Shown in pieces: positions 1 to 8,613 of a stretch of 37,681 bases of DNA. The notes beneath the pieces were generated by a model. It did no database searches and was not told where the DNA came from. It worked only from the letters and a program-made list of their open reading frames with translations. A program made the translations under genes and the position numbers. The stretch spans positions 1-37,681 of the forward strand of contig USIX01000004.1 of the NCBI GenBank assembly GCA_900554895.1. The letters are read 5' to 3'. The stretch is from an uncultured Megamonas sp. (GTDB lineage: Bacteria; Bacillota; Negativicutes; Selenomonadales; Selenomonadaceae). Each line of letters begins with the position of its first letter. Position 1 is the first letter of the stretch.

Positions 1-42
1 CGCTTTCCAGGCGTGCTCCTTCAACCACTCGGACAACTCTCC
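1..42 (-). tRNA. tRNA-Ser (GGA anticodon), 3' part cut off by window start
   Basis: On the minus strand the sequence begins GGAGAGTTGTCCGAGTGG and runs into an anticodon arm with loop CTGGAAA, so the anticodon is GGA, for serine codons TCC and TCT. The acceptor 5' strand, the whole D arm and the anticodon arm are present. The variable arm, T arm and 3' end lie outside the window. The identity is read from the anticodon and the serine-like D arm. No gene is seen between this tRNA and the small gene at 199. Confidence 0.85.
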
Positions 43-142
43 ATGTGCTCTCAAAACAATATTTTATTGTTACTGACAGAAATATATAATACCAGAACAA
101 TTTATATATGTCAATACTTTATTTTAAAATTTATATAAAAAT

Positions 143-175
143 AGACTGTTTTTATTTTCACCATAAAAACAGTCT
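143..175 (-). terminator. Intrinsic terminator of the 79-aa gene
   Basis: A 13-bp perfect stem (arms 143-155 and 163-175) has a 7-nt loop. In the minus-strand direction it is followed by a T-rich tail. It lies 24 bp beyond the stop codon of the gene at 199-438. Confidence 0.8.
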
Positions 176-198
176 GCTAAACGAAACAATTATGCATT

Positions 199-438
199 CT
201 ATGCTTCTCCGCGTAAATGAGCAAGTTCTGCCTGTTTTTCAGAATAGTACCATCTTACAGACTTGCCTATAGCGCATCTTACAGCATCCAATTTTCCCTG
301 AACAGCCAATTTTTTCAGTCTAACGGCATCTAATCCACTGACGGATAAATAACTCGCGGAGATGAAGCCTCCTCTCTTTAAATAACTGCGGTACAACTGA
401 CAATCCCGACGGTCTACTTCAACTCTTTTTATAGCCAT
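199..438 (-). CDS. Small putative excisionase/MerR-like winged-helix protein, 79 aa
   Basis: This 79-residue protein starts at an ATG preceded by a good ribosome-binding site (GAGGTGAT, about 7 nt upstream) and has its own terminator downstream, so it is very likely a real gene. It is rich in Arg and Lys. Residues about 38-72 (leucine-lysine pattern, GKLDAVR, then RWYYSEKQAEL) resemble the recognition part of small excisionase or MerR-type winged helices, where a GKL(P/D)AVR turn is followed by RW and a final helix. This is pattern recognition only; no family is proven. A 15-bp perfect palindrome lies 38-52 nt upstream of the start and could be its own operator. No phage or integrase genes are nearby, so a role in excision is not supported. 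Function unknown. Confidence 0.7.
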   Translation of the reverse strand: MAIKRVEVDRRDCQLYRSYLKRGGFISASYLSVSGLDAVRLKKLAVQGKLDAVRCAIGKSVRWYYSEKQAELAHLRGEA

Positions 439-475
439 TTACTATCACCTCATATATTTTTTGTGATAAGAAAGC

Positions 476-490
476 TGTTCTGTCAGAACA
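476..490. promoter_or_regulatory. 15-bp perfect palindrome upstream of the 79-aa gene
   Basis: TGTTCTGTCAGAACA is a 7-1-7 perfect inverted repeat, 38-52 nt before the start codon of the minus-strand gene at 438. Its size and position fit an operator for a dimeric regulator, possibly the small protein itself. No matching known box is recognised. Confidence 0.4.
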
Positions 491-627
491 TTATTGTTTA
501 TCCATGTTGACATTCATGCTACAAGATAACTCAATTTCACTATTATTATATACTATAAATGTAAAACTGTATAGTTTACATATAAAATTTAAGTAAAAAC
601 AATTTAAAAATTTTGTATAATAAAACG

Positions 628-659
628 AAAGCAGACTACCCGATAAGATAGTCTGCTTT
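628..659 (-). terminator. Intrinsic terminator after galM
   Basis: An 11-bp perfect stem (arms 628-638 and 649-659) lies directly after the galM stop codon. Read on the minus strand it is followed by CGTTTTATTATA, a moderately T-rich tail. It would end the galactose transcript. Confidence 0.8.
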
Positions 660-662
660 ATT

Positions 663-1706
663 TTACTTGCTAAAAGTATAAGTTGTCGTTGTATGCGTTT
701 TCTGACCTGCTTTAAGTACAGGAGAGTCAAATTTATCACAGTTCACGGCATTAGGAACGTATTGCGTTTCCAGACAAAAAGCTCCGCGTCTTACATAAAT
801 ATGACCTTTTTTACCCGGTTTTCCTTCAAGGAAGTTAGCGGAATAGAACTGTGCCCCCGGCATTGTCGTTGCTGCTTTCAAGACAATACCAGTTTTTTCC
901 GATTTTGCTTCAGCAAAAGTATACAGTCCTTCATGTTTTGGCAAAAGTACAGTATGGTCATAACCTGCTGCAATTTCCAACTGCCTATCTTCTTTTTCAA
1001 TATCCTGACCTATTTTCTTTCCTTCACTGAAATCAAATACGTCGCCTTTTTCTATTGGACGGATTTCACCTGTAGGAATTAAATTTTCATTAATCGGCAC
1101 CATTGCAGGACAATTGAGTTTTAAAATCTGATCATAAACAGTGCCTTCTCCTTCACCGTCAAGATTGAAATAGCTGTGATTTGTCAGATTAACCACCGTA
1201 TCCGCATCAGTTTCAGCCTTGTAATCAATTCTCAAGCAGGCATCATCATCAAAACTGTAAGTAACTTCAACATCAAGATTGCCCGGATAATTTGCTTCAC
1301 CATCCGGAGAAGTACGTTTTAAAGATACACTGTTCTCACCAATTACAAAATCACTATATACTTTTGTATTGAAACCTTCACTGCCGCCATGCAGATGATT
1401 TGGTCCGTTATTCACTTCCAGCTGATATTCTTTGCCATTTAAAGTGAATTTTCCCTCAGCAATACGATTGCCGCAACGACCGATGAATGCACCGTAAAAG
1501 AAATTTCCATTTTCATAACCGGCTAAATCATCATAGCCTAAAACGACATCATGCAGTTTCCCGTCCTTACCTTCAACAACAACTGCCTGTATTATACAGC
1601 CGTAATTAATAATATTTACATATTCGCCTTTAGAATTTTCAAGTTTAAATTTATAAACTTTTTCACCTTTAGATGTTACACCAAAATCACTTTTTGTCAC
1701 TGTCAT
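663..1706 (-). CDS. galM: Aldose 1-epimerase (galactose mutarotase), 347 aa
   Basis: Interconverts the alpha and beta anomers of galactose and other hexoses in the cytoplasm, supplying alpha-D-galactose to the Leloir pathway. The full-length galactose mutarotase fold is visible: NHLHGG with His104 and His106, NLTNHSYFNL with the catalytic His177, and CLETQ with the catalytic base Glu313. The length is normal for the family. The start is an ATG with AAGGAAG upstream. It is the last gene of the minus-strand cluster galE-galT-regulator-galM, about 35 bp after the regulator, and is followed by an intrinsic terminator. No galactokinase (galK) is present in the window, so galactose phosphorylation must be encoded elsewhere. 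Confidence 0.95.
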   Translation of the reverse strand: MTVTKSDFGVTSKGEKVYKFKLENSKGEYVNIINYGCIIQAVVVEGKDGKLHDVVLGYDDLAGYENGNFFYGAFIGRCGNRIAEGKFTLNGKEYQLEVNNGPNHLHGGSEGFNTKVYSDFVIGENSVSLKRTSPDGEANYPGNLDVEVTYSFDDDACLRIDYKAETDADTVVNLTNHSYFNLDGEGEGTVYDQILKLNCPAMVPINENLIPTGEIRPIEKGDVFDFSEGKKIGQDIEKEDRQLEIAAGYDHTVLLPKHEGLYTFAEAKSEKTGIVLKAATTMPGAQFYSANFLEGKPGKKGHIYVRRGAFCLETQYVPNAVNCDKFDSPVLKAGQKTHTTTTYTFSK

Positions 1707-1740
1707 TTTTTTTACTTCCTTTTATATAAATTTTATCCTA

Positions 1741-2769
1741 CTAAACATTCCGACACGCTGCCGTAGTATCGCGCAAAACCAGTGTATTCTGCAATACCAC
1801 CTGACGGCTTGTCTTATTTTCATTGGCAATCTTTTCCATCAACAGACTGGCCGCCGTCCAGCCCAAAGTCATCATGTTCTGGTCCATTGTCGTAAGTTTC
1901 GGTTCTATGAAATTACTGAGCAATATATTATCAAATCCCATTACAGATATATCCTCTGGTACTTTGATACCCAAACGGTGACAGCCGTTTACCGCCCCGA
2001 TACCCATCAAATCATTACAACTGAATATCGCCGTAATTTCCTTTTTTGCCTGCAAAGTTTCAACAATTTTTTCCGCGGTCAATTCCACAGTTTCTATACT
2101 ATTACCTGCACCGATATTTAAAATATAGTCTTCCCTAAAATTATGCATCTTCTTCATTATTTCTTCATACGCATTCTGCTTAAATTCATACGAGTCGCTT
2201 CTGTCTCCGCGAATAAAACAGATATTTTTATGCCCTAAAGAAATCAGATATTCTAATGCTATTTTTGTACCTATCCGTTCATCATTATTTACATATGAAA
2301 TGGCCGGTCTTTTAACATATGAATTTATAAATACCATCGGCATGCGCTGCGCAATCTGGTCAAAAAAGTCACTGGCTACTTTTCCCGTATTCGGGCTAAT
2401 ATTTATTATTCCCGATACATTGCGCATCAAAAGTTCGTTCATACATCTTTTTTCACTGATAGGATTATCTTTCGTATAAGTGAGCAGCAGCGAATATCCG
2501 CTGCTAGCCGTAAAACTTTCAATACCATTTACTACTTCCGCAAAAAAAGTATTGAACAGACTCGGTACAATTATGCCTATTATCGAAGAACGCTGCGTAT
2601 TCAATTCTCGAGCCTGAATGTTCGGTATATACTTCAAATCCTTAATTGCTTCGAGAACTTTGCGACGTGTAGAGTCCTTTACCGGATAATTTCCGTTTAC
2701 CACACGCGAAACTGTAGCCACCGAAACCTGAGCTTTTTTTGCCACATCAATTATTGTTGTTGATTTCAT
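1741..2769 (-). CDS. LacI/GalR-family transcriptional regulator (candidate galactose repressor)
   Basis: A 342-residue regulator with an N-terminal LacI helix-turn-helix (TIIDVAKKAQVSVATVSRVV), hinge helix, and a periplasmic-binding-protein-like sensor domain (RSSIIGIIVPS, then VMGFDNI and LTTMDQ near the end). It sits between galT and galM, so control of galactose genes is the natural inference. A near-perfect LacI-type operator overlaps the region just after the galE -10. The open frame extends upstream to a TTG at 2778, but the ATG at 2769 is better spaced from AAGGATTTGAGG and gives the usual N-terminus. The effector is not shown by sequence; galactose or a derivative is likely. A CcpA-type role is possible but less likely given its place inside the operon. 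Confidence 0.9.
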   Translation of the reverse strand: MKSTTIIDVAKKAQVSVATVSRVVNGNYPVKDSTRRKVLEAIKDLKYIPNIQARELNTQRSSIIGIIVPSLFNTFFAEVVNGIESFTASSGYSLLLTYTKDNPISEKRCMNELLMRNVSGIINISPNTGKVASDFFDQIAQRMPMVFINSYVKRPAISYVNNDERIGTKIALEYLISLGHKNICFIRGDRSDSYEFKQNAYEEIMKKMHNFREDYILNIGAGNSIETVELTAEKIVETLQAKKEITAIFSCNDLMGIGAVNGCHRLGIKVPEDISVMGFDNILLSNFIEPKLTTMDQNMMTLGWTAASLLMEKIANENKTSRQVVLQNTLVLRDTTAACRNV

Positions 2770-2930
2770 TTTCCTCAAATCCTTGCTTTAAATATCTCTA
2801 AAATATATATTGTTTCGTCCAAATCATCAAATGATGATGTATCAACGGCATATACTAGCCATTATAATCATTTTTAATCAATATAGCTACAGTTATTTTA
2901 TTTCATTATTTTCAGTTTATTTTAATCTAA

Positions 2931-2968
2931 ATATACGCCATCTACAAATTTATTATAGATGGCATATA
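2931..2968 (-). other. Stem-loop between galT and the LacI-type regulator gene
   Basis: TAGATGGC and GCCATCTA form an 8-bp stem, extended by flanking A/T pairs to about 12 bp, 30 bp after the galT stop. The tail on the minus strand (ATATTTAGATT) is only weakly T-rich. It may partly terminate or stabilise the upstream galE-galT message ahead of the regulator gene. Confidence 0.5.
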
Positions 2969-2997
2969 CTCTATTTTATATTTTCTTCACTACAGAA

Positions 2998-4494
2998 TTA
3001 TAAAGTCTTTACAAACTTATTAAACGCTTCAATACCCTGAATATTACGTTTGAACACGCCAGCATGTAAAAGTACTACCATAAAGATTTTACCGACTTCG
3101 AATTTAAGCATATCTTCAACTTCATCTGCTTTGATATCCTTGTATTTTTCACGAAGTTTTGCATACCAGTCAGCATGTTTTGCTACCTGTTCATCATCAC
3201 TGATATCTTCTTTTCCGGCAACAAAATAATTTTTTACTTTTGCCAATTCATCTTTTAAACGAGCCGGCAGCACAGCAAGACCCATAACTTCAATCAGACC
3301 GATATTTTCTTTCTTAATATGATGTACTTCATCATGCGGATGGAAAATACCGAGCGGATATTCTTTTGTCGTACGATTATTGCGCAGAACCAAATCAAGT
3401 TCGTATTTGCCGTCACGAATGCGCGCAATCGGAGTAATCGTATTATGCGGCTGTCCGTCGCTTTCAGCCAGAATATCTACAGAAGCATCAGAGTAGCCTC
3501 TCCATGCATCCAAAACATGTACGGCAAAATCAATCAAGTCCTGTTTATTGGAGCTAGCTGCACGAATTACGGACATAGGCCATTTTACTCTGCCTACAGA
3601 AACATTATCAAAACCTTTAACAGTATATGTTTCTTCCACCGGTGCTTTTTCCATAGCAAACGTGTAATGACCGCCCTGATAATGGTCATGCGACAAAATG
3701 GAACCGCCGACAATCGGTAAATCCGCATTGGAACCTAAGAAATAATGCGGCAGATAATCCACAAAATTCAAGAGGTTTTCAAATGTTGCGCGGCAGATTT
3801 TCATCGGTACATGTTCACTATTGAGCAAAATGCAATGTTCATTATAATAAGTGTACGGAGAATACTGCATGAACCACTGATGACCTTCGAAATCCATCGG
3901 AATTAAACGAATGGTCTGACGGGCAGGATGATTGGCATGACCTGCATATCCTTCATTTTCACGGCAAAGCAGACATTTCGGATAAGAAGATGATTTCACC
4001 AGTTTTGCTTTGGCAATATCTCTAGGGTCTTTTTCCGGTTTGGACAAATTGATTGTAACATCCAAATCACCGTATTCAGTTGCTGCTTTCCAGATAATAT
4101 TCTTATCAATACGGTCTTTGCGAATATAATTGGAAGCAATATTCGTTTTATAAAAATAATCAGTTGCCTGTACAGGAGATTTTTCATAAATAGCTCTGAA
4201 TTTTTTAATCACTTCAGAAGGACGCGGCATTACGCAGTTCATAATGCGTGTATCGAACAAATCACGCTGTACTACGGTATCTTCGCACAGTTCCTTTTCT
4301 ACGGCATAATCGAGCATATTTTCCAAAATATCATGAGCTATCGGCAAGGTTTCGTTGATTTCAACCGGTTCAAATTCATCTACCTGAAGCAAATCAAGCA
4401 GTAAATTTGCGCTGTAATATTTATCTTCTTCAGAAATAAGACCTTGTTGCAGGGCAAAATTCAAAAGACGATTTATTTCAAAATTCATATCCAT
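2998..4494 (-). CDS. galT: UTP/UDP-hexose-1-phosphate uridylyltransferase, Firmicutes-type GalT (class II)
   Basis: Exchanges the uridylyl group between UDP-glucose and galactose-1-phosphate, giving UDP-galactose and glucose-1-phosphate. The protein (498 aa) has the large class II layout typical of Firmicutes rather than the ~350-aa E. coli form. Visible signatures are GYAGHANHPARQTIRLIP, QWFMQYSPY and GGSILSHDHYQGG with the His-x-His motif expected at the nucleotidyl-transfer site. The frame is open to a TTG at 4521, but AAAGGGG lies 9-10 nt before the ATG at 4494, and that start removes an unlikely N-terminal extension. It follows galE by about 40 bp and is almost certainly co-transcribed with it. 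Confidence 0.95.
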   Translation of the reverse strand: MDMNFEINRLLNFALQQGLISEEDKYYSANLLLDLLQVDEFEPVEINETLPIAHDILENMLDYAVEKELCEDTVVQRDLFDTRIMNCVMPRPSEVIKKFRAIYEKSPVQATDYFYKTNIASNYIRKDRIDKNIIWKAATEYGDLDVTINLSKPEKDPRDIAKAKLVKSSSYPKCLLCRENEGYAGHANHPARQTIRLIPMDFEGHQWFMQYSPYTYYNEHCILLNSEHVPMKICRATFENLLNFVDYLPHYFLGSNADLPIVGGSILSHDHYQGGHYTFAMEKAPVEETYTVKGFDNVSVGRVKWPMSVIRAASSNKQDLIDFAVHVLDAWRGYSDASVDILAESDGQPHNTITPIARIRDGKYELDLVLRNNRTTKEYPLGIFHPHDEVHHIKKENIGLIEVMGLAVLPARLKDELAKVKNYFVAGKEDISDDEQVAKHADWYAKLREKYKDIKADEVEDMLKFEVGKIFMVVLLHAGVFKRNIQGIEAFNKFVKTL

Positions 4495-4533
4495 TATCAA
4501 ATAACCCCTTTTTAAATACAACTCAAATGACAG

Positions 4534-5523
4534 TTAATCTTCAAATCCGTTTGGATGAGCTTGATGCCAAGTCCATGCCGTTTTAATAATGTCTTCCATG
4601 CTGGTGTATTTAGGATGCCAGTTGAGGATTTTCTGCGCTTTTTCACTGGAAGCAATAAGTCTAGCAGGGTCGCCTGCACGGCGCTGACCGTATTCAACTT
4701 TAATTTTCTGGCCTGTAGCTTTTTCAGCAGCATCAATCATTTCTTTTACGGAGAAGCCTTCACCTGTACCAAGATTAAAAATACTGCTGTCATTGCCTGC
4801 ACGCAGATAATTGAGAGCTTTCATATGTGCATCAGCCAAATCCATTACATGTACATAGTCACGAATGCAAGTTCCGTCCGGAGTAGGATAATCTGTACCA
4901 AATACAGTGATATGGTCACGTTTGCCAAGCGGCACCTGCAGAATAATCGGAATAAGATGGGTTTCTGTTGTATGTGCTTCACCGATATGACCATCTTCAA
5001 TAGCGCCCGCTACATTGAAATAACGTAAAGATACATATTTAATGCCGTTTGCCATATCTACCCATTTCATCATTTTTTCCATCATACGTTTAGATTCGCC
5101 GTATGGATTAGTAGGATTTGTTTCGTCCGTTTCCAAAATAGGTACGCGTTTCGGTTCGCCATAAGTTGCAGCTGTAGATGAGAATACGATTTTCTTAACA
5201 TCATATTTAACCATAGCTTCAAGCAAAGTTTCCATACCGCAAGTATTGTTATTAAAATACTTCAATGGAACCTGCATACTTTCACCGACAAGAGAATTTG
5301 CAGCAAAATGAATTACAGCTTCAATTTTATTTTCTGTAAATACTTTATCAAGGTCAGCTACATTGCGGATATCGCCTTCATAAAATTTAGCTTTTTCATG
5401 CACAGAAGCACGATGACCTGTTTGCAGATTATCAATTACTACAACGTCTTCACCATTACTAATGAGTTCATAAACCATATGAGAGCCGATATAACCTGCT
5501 CCGCCACATACCAAAATTGCCAT
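4534..5523 (-). CDS. galE: UDP-glucose 4-epimerase, 329 aa
   Basis: Interconverts UDP-galactose and UDP-glucose with bound NAD+, the last Leloir step and also a source of UDP-galactose for envelope glycans. It is an extended SDR enzyme: [12 protein letters not shown]-binding loop at residues 7-15, catalytic Thr117 in FSSTAATYG, and the YxxxK pair Tyr141/Lys145. The length is standard. The start ATG follows a strong AAGGAGG. It is the first gene of the minus-strand galactose cluster, behind a consensus promoter and operator, and diverges from rhaB. Confidence 0.97.
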   Translation of the reverse strand: MAILVCGGAGYIGSHMVYELISNGEDVVVIDNLQTGHRASVHEKAKFYEGDIRNVADLDKVFTENKIEAVIHFAANSLVGESMQVPLKYFNNNTCGMETLLEAMVKYDVKKIVFSSTAATYGEPKRVPILETDETNPTNPYGESKRMMEKMMKWVDMANGIKYVSLRYFNVAGAIEDGHIGEAHTTETHLIPIILQVPLGKRDHITVFGTDYPTPDGTCIRDYVHVMDLADAHMKALNYLRAGNDSSIFNLGTGEGFSVKEMIDAAEKATGQKIKVEYGQRRAGDPARLIASSEKAQKILNWHPKYTSMEDIIKTAWTWHQAHPNGFED

Positions 5524-5566
5524 TTTAAATCCTCCTTAATTATTGAATAAATATATATAAAATGAA

Positions 5567-5620
5567 AAATTAGTAAACGTTTTCTAATTTCATTATACAT
5601 CAACAAAAAAAATAAAGCAA
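5567..5620 (-). promoter_or_regulatory. galE promoter with overlapping LacI-family operator
   Basis: On the minus strand, -35 TTGCTT (5615-5620) and -10 TATAAT (5592-5597) are separated by exactly 17 bp. Just downstream, 5567-5590 is a 24-bp palindrome centred on CpG (half site AAATTAGTAAAC) with one mismatch, as expected for LacI/GalR-family binding. It sits at the likely transcription start, so binding should repress. The core AGTAAACGTTTTCT also matches the cre (CcpA) consensus TGWAANCGNTNWCA except at the two end bases, so a catabolite-repression role cannot be excluded. Confidence 0.8.
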
Positions 5621-5774
5621 TACTTTTTAAAATTATTTTATTTTTAATATTGTAGACAATTTTTCCGTACTTTATCCATTATTAAAGCAATATAAATCAA
5701 CATAATTCAAACATCAATAATAAGAAAACAGTATTAAATTCATCTAAAACAAGATTTTTTTTCACATTTTATTA

Positions 5775-5803
5775 TTGACTTTTATTTTTTTATGTTGTAT
5801 TAT
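5775..5803 (+). promoter_or_regulatory. rhaB promoter
   Basis: -35 TTGACT (5775-5780), 17-bp spacer, -10 TATTAT (5798-5803), about 60 bp before the GTG start of rhaB. The divergent galE promoter is about 155 bp away. The 342-bp gap between the two genes contains these two promoters, the galE operator and otherwise very AT-rich DNA. No clear RhaR site was recognised. Confidence 0.7.
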
Positions 5804-5865
5804 GTGTATTGTAAAGATAAATCAAAGCATTCCAACAGCAACCAATCAAAAGGAGTGTATATATT

Positions 5866-7308
5866 GTGACACAGAGAAATTATTATCTTGCTATCGATAT
5901 TGGCGCTTCCAGCGGCCGCCATATTTTAGGCTGGGTAGAAAACGGCACTATCCGCTTGGAAGAAATTTACCGCTTTGCCAATGGATTGATAGAAAAAAAT
6001 GGTCATTTATGTTGGGATATTGACCGTTTATTTTCAGAAATTATTAACGGTTTGAAAAAGTGCCGTGAATTAAACAGAATTCCGGCAAGTATCGGCATTG
6101 ATACATGGGGAGTCGACTTCGTTCTTCTTGATAAAAACGGTAAAATGCTCGGCGACAGTGTTTCTTATCGTGATAAACGTACGGAAACCATGGATACACA
6201 GGTATATAACGTCATTTCCGAAAAAGATTTATATGCCCGAAACGGTATTCAAAAACTGATTTTCAACACAATTTATCAATTATATGCTATAAAACAGACA
6301 CAACCTGAAATACTTGAAAACGCTAAACATTTCTTAATGATACCTGAATATCTTAATTTTCTGCTGACAGGACAAATCAAAAACGAATACACAAATTCCA
6401 CAACAACACAGCTTGTTAATGCCAATACACAGGACTGGGATTACGAATTAATGGAAATGCTCGGCATTCCTACGGAAATCTTCGGTAAAATCTATATGCC
6501 GAAAACAGTAGTAGGCACCTTGACTGACGAAATAGCCAAAACCGTTGGATTTAATACGGAAGTAATTCTGCCGCCGACGCATGATACGGCTTCTGCTGTA
6601 CTTGCCGTTCCGACAAATGATTACAATGCTATTTACTTAAGCTCCGGCACATGGTCGCTCATGGGTATCGAACGCATGATACCGGACTGCACGGAACTCA
6701 GCCGCCAGCATAATTTTACGAATGAGGGCGGATATCATTACCGCTACCGTTATCTGAAAAACATCATGGGTATGTGGATGATGCAGTGCGTACGTAAAGA
6801 ATTTCGCCATAAATACAGTTTCCATGAATTATTCACTTTAGCGGATATTGCCAAATACTTCCCTTCAGTTATTGATGTAAACGACGAATCATTCTTGGCC
6901 CCTGAAAGTATGATTACCGCCGTACAGGATTACTGCAAAAAAACAAATCAGGAAATCCCTCAGACAGAAGGCGAAATTCTTTACTGCATATATAACAGCT
7001 TGGCAAAATACTATGCCAAAGTCGTAAAGGAAATTGAAGATGTCACTCGCAGAGAATATAAACGTATTCATATCATCGGCGGTGGCTGCCAGGATGTCTT
7101 CCTCAATCGCCTGACGGCAAAATATACGGGCAAAGATATTTACGTAGGTCCGATTGAAGCAACTGCTGTCGGCAATATTGTCTGCCAGATGCGAAAAGCT
7201 AATGAATTCCCTGATTTAATTGAAGCCAGAAAATGTATTGCCAAATCCTTTGATGTGCACAAAACAGAAATCATTGAAGGCCGTTTCTGGGAATACGCTA
7301 ACGATTAA
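5866..7308 (+). CDS. rhaB: Rhamnulokinase, 480 aa
   Basis: Phosphorylates L-rhamnulose to L-rhamnulose-1-phosphate with ATP. FGGY-family carbohydrate kinase: AIDIGASSGRH at the N-terminus (phosphate-1 motif), DTWGVDF around residue 83, PTHDTASAV and LSSGTWSLMG in the middle, and IIGGGCQDVFLNRLTA in the C-terminal ATPase half. The length matches known RhaB proteins. The start is a GTG with AAAAGGAGT about 10 nt upstream. It is the first gene of the plus-strand rhamnose operon and is followed 33 bp later by rhaA. Confidence 0.96.
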   Translation: MTQRNYYLAIDIGASSGRHILGWVENGTIRLEEIYRFANGLIEKNGHLCWDIDRLFSEIINGLKKCRELNRIPASIGIDTWGVDFVLLDKNGKMLGDSVSYRDKRTETMDTQVYNVISEKDLYARNGIQKLIFNTIYQLYAIKQTQPEILENAKHFLMIPEYLNFLLTGQIKNEYTNSTTTQLVNANTQDWDYELMEMLGIPTEIFGKIYMPKTVVGTLTDEIAKTVGFNTEVILPPTHDTASAVLAVPTNDYNAIYLSSGTWSLMGIERMIPDCTELSRQHNFTNEGGYHYRYRYLKNIMGMWMMQCVRKEFRHKYSFHELFTLADIAKYFPSVIDVNDESFLAPESMITAVQDYCKKTNQEIPQTEGEILYCIYNSLAKYYAKVVKEIEDVTRREYKRIHIIGGGCQDVFLNRLTAKYTGKDIYVGPIEATAVGNIVCQMRKANEFPDLIEARKCIAKSFDVHKTEIIEGRFWEYAND

Positions 7309-7341
7309 TAAATAAATTTAGAATTTTAGGAGGAATATGTT

Positions 7342-8577
7342 ATGTCCCGATTTGAAGAAGCAAAAGAAAAATATGCCGCATACGGCGTTGATGTTGACAA
7401 AGCCCTTGAAACACTCGGTAAAGTGAGAATTTCCATGCACTGCTGGCAGGGAGACGATGTTTTAGGTTTTGACTCTGATTCTCTTACAGGCGGTATTGCT
7501 ACCACAGGTAATTATCCAGGCAAAGCCACCAATCCAGATGAACTTATGTCCGACATAAAAAAAGCATACTCTTTAATCCCTGGTAAACATAAACTCAACC
7601 TGCATGCTTCCTATCGTATTACTGATGAAAAAGTCGACCGTGATAAAATTGAACCGAAACACTTCCAGGCCTGGGTGGATTTTGCCAAAGAAGAAGGCAT
7701 CGGTCTTGATTTCAATCCGACATTCTTCTCTCATCCGAAACTCGTTAACAACATGTCATTATCTCATCCGGATAAGGCTATTCGTGATTTCTGGATTAAT
7801 CATGCCAAAGCCTGCCGCAAAATCGCCAACTATTTCGGCGAACAGCTCGGTATAACTGCACTTGACAATATCTGGATACCGGACGGTACAAAAGATGTTC
7901 CGGCAGACAGACTCGGTCCACGCGCTCGCTTGAAAGAAGCTCTCGATGAAATCTTCTCTGTAAAATACGACAAGAAAAATATCGCTGATGCTATCGAAGG
8001 CAAAGTATTCGGTATTGGAGTTGAATCCTATACTGTAGGTTCACATGAATTTTATATGAATTATGCTGCTAAAAATAATCTCATGTGCCTCCTCGATACA
8101 GGTCATTACCATCCAACAGAAGTCGTTTCCGATAAAATTTCCTCCATGCTTCTGTTCAACGATCAGCTTGCTCTGCATGTAAGCCGCCCTGTACGTTGGG
8201 ACAGCGACCATGTAATCAAACTCGACGACGAACTGCAGGAACTCGCTAAGGAACTTGTCCGTTGCAATGCTCTTGACCGTGTATTTATCGGACTTGACTT
8301 CTTCGATGCCAGCATCAACCGTATCGCTGCCTGGGTTATCGGTATGAGAAATATGCAAAAAGCGCTGCTTTTAGGCCTGCTCGAACCACATGCAGCTCTC
8401 AAGAAAATGCAGGATGAATGCAACTTCACTGAACTTTTAGCTACACTTGAAGAAATTAAAACTCTGCCATTTGGCGATGTTTGGAACCATTTCTGTGAAA
8501 TCAACAATGTTCCTGTCGGTAAAGACTGGTTTAAAGTTGTAAAAGACTATGAAAAAGATGTATTATTAAAACGATAA
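7342..8577 (+). CDS. rhaA: L-rhamnose isomerase, 411 aa
   Basis: Converts L-rhamnose to L-rhamnulose, a metal-dependent TIM-barrel aldose-ketose isomerase. The sequence has the family's characteristic stretches, including [10 protein letters not shown] near the N-terminus, LNLHASY, LDIG-like [24 protein letters not shown] and [12 protein letters not shown], which hold the expected metal ligands. The length is close to the ~418 residues of E. coli RhaA. The start has AGGAGGAAT upstream. It lies between rhaB and rhaD with short gaps, as in a single transcript. Confidence 0.97.
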   Translation: MSRFEEAKEKYAAYGVDVDKALETLGKVRISMHCWQGDDVLGFDSDSLTGGIATTGNYPGKATNPDELMSDIKKAYSLIPGKHKLNLHASYRITDEKVDRDKIEPKHFQAWVDFAKEEGIGLDFNPTFFSHPKLVNNMSLSHPDKAIRDFWINHAKACRKIANYFGEQLGITALDNIWIPDGTKDVPADRLGPRARLKEALDEIFSVKYDKKNIADAIEGKVFGIGVESYTVGSHEFYMNYAAKNNLMCLLDTGHYHPTEVVSDKISSMLLFNDQLALHVSRPVRWDSDHVIKLDDELQELAKELVRCNALDRVFIGLDFFDASINRIAAWVIGMRNMQKALLLGLLEPHAALKKMQDECNFTELLATLEEIKTLPFGDVWNHFCEINNVPVGKDWFKVVKDYEKDVLLKR

Positions 8578-8613
8578 TTCTTGATATGTCTTAAAAGAAA
8601 GGATTTGAATTCA

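Noticed and set aside
491..739. Minus-strand frame of 82 codons overlapping the end of galM
   Set aside because: It runs antisense-free but out of frame through the galM terminator and 3' end, has no ribosome-binding site and a low-complexity hydrophobic sequence. The stem at 628-659 and the galM gene explain the region.
8041..8507. Long minus-strand frames inside rhaA
   Set aside because: They are antisense shadows of a clearly conserved gene, with no start signals and no family resemblance.
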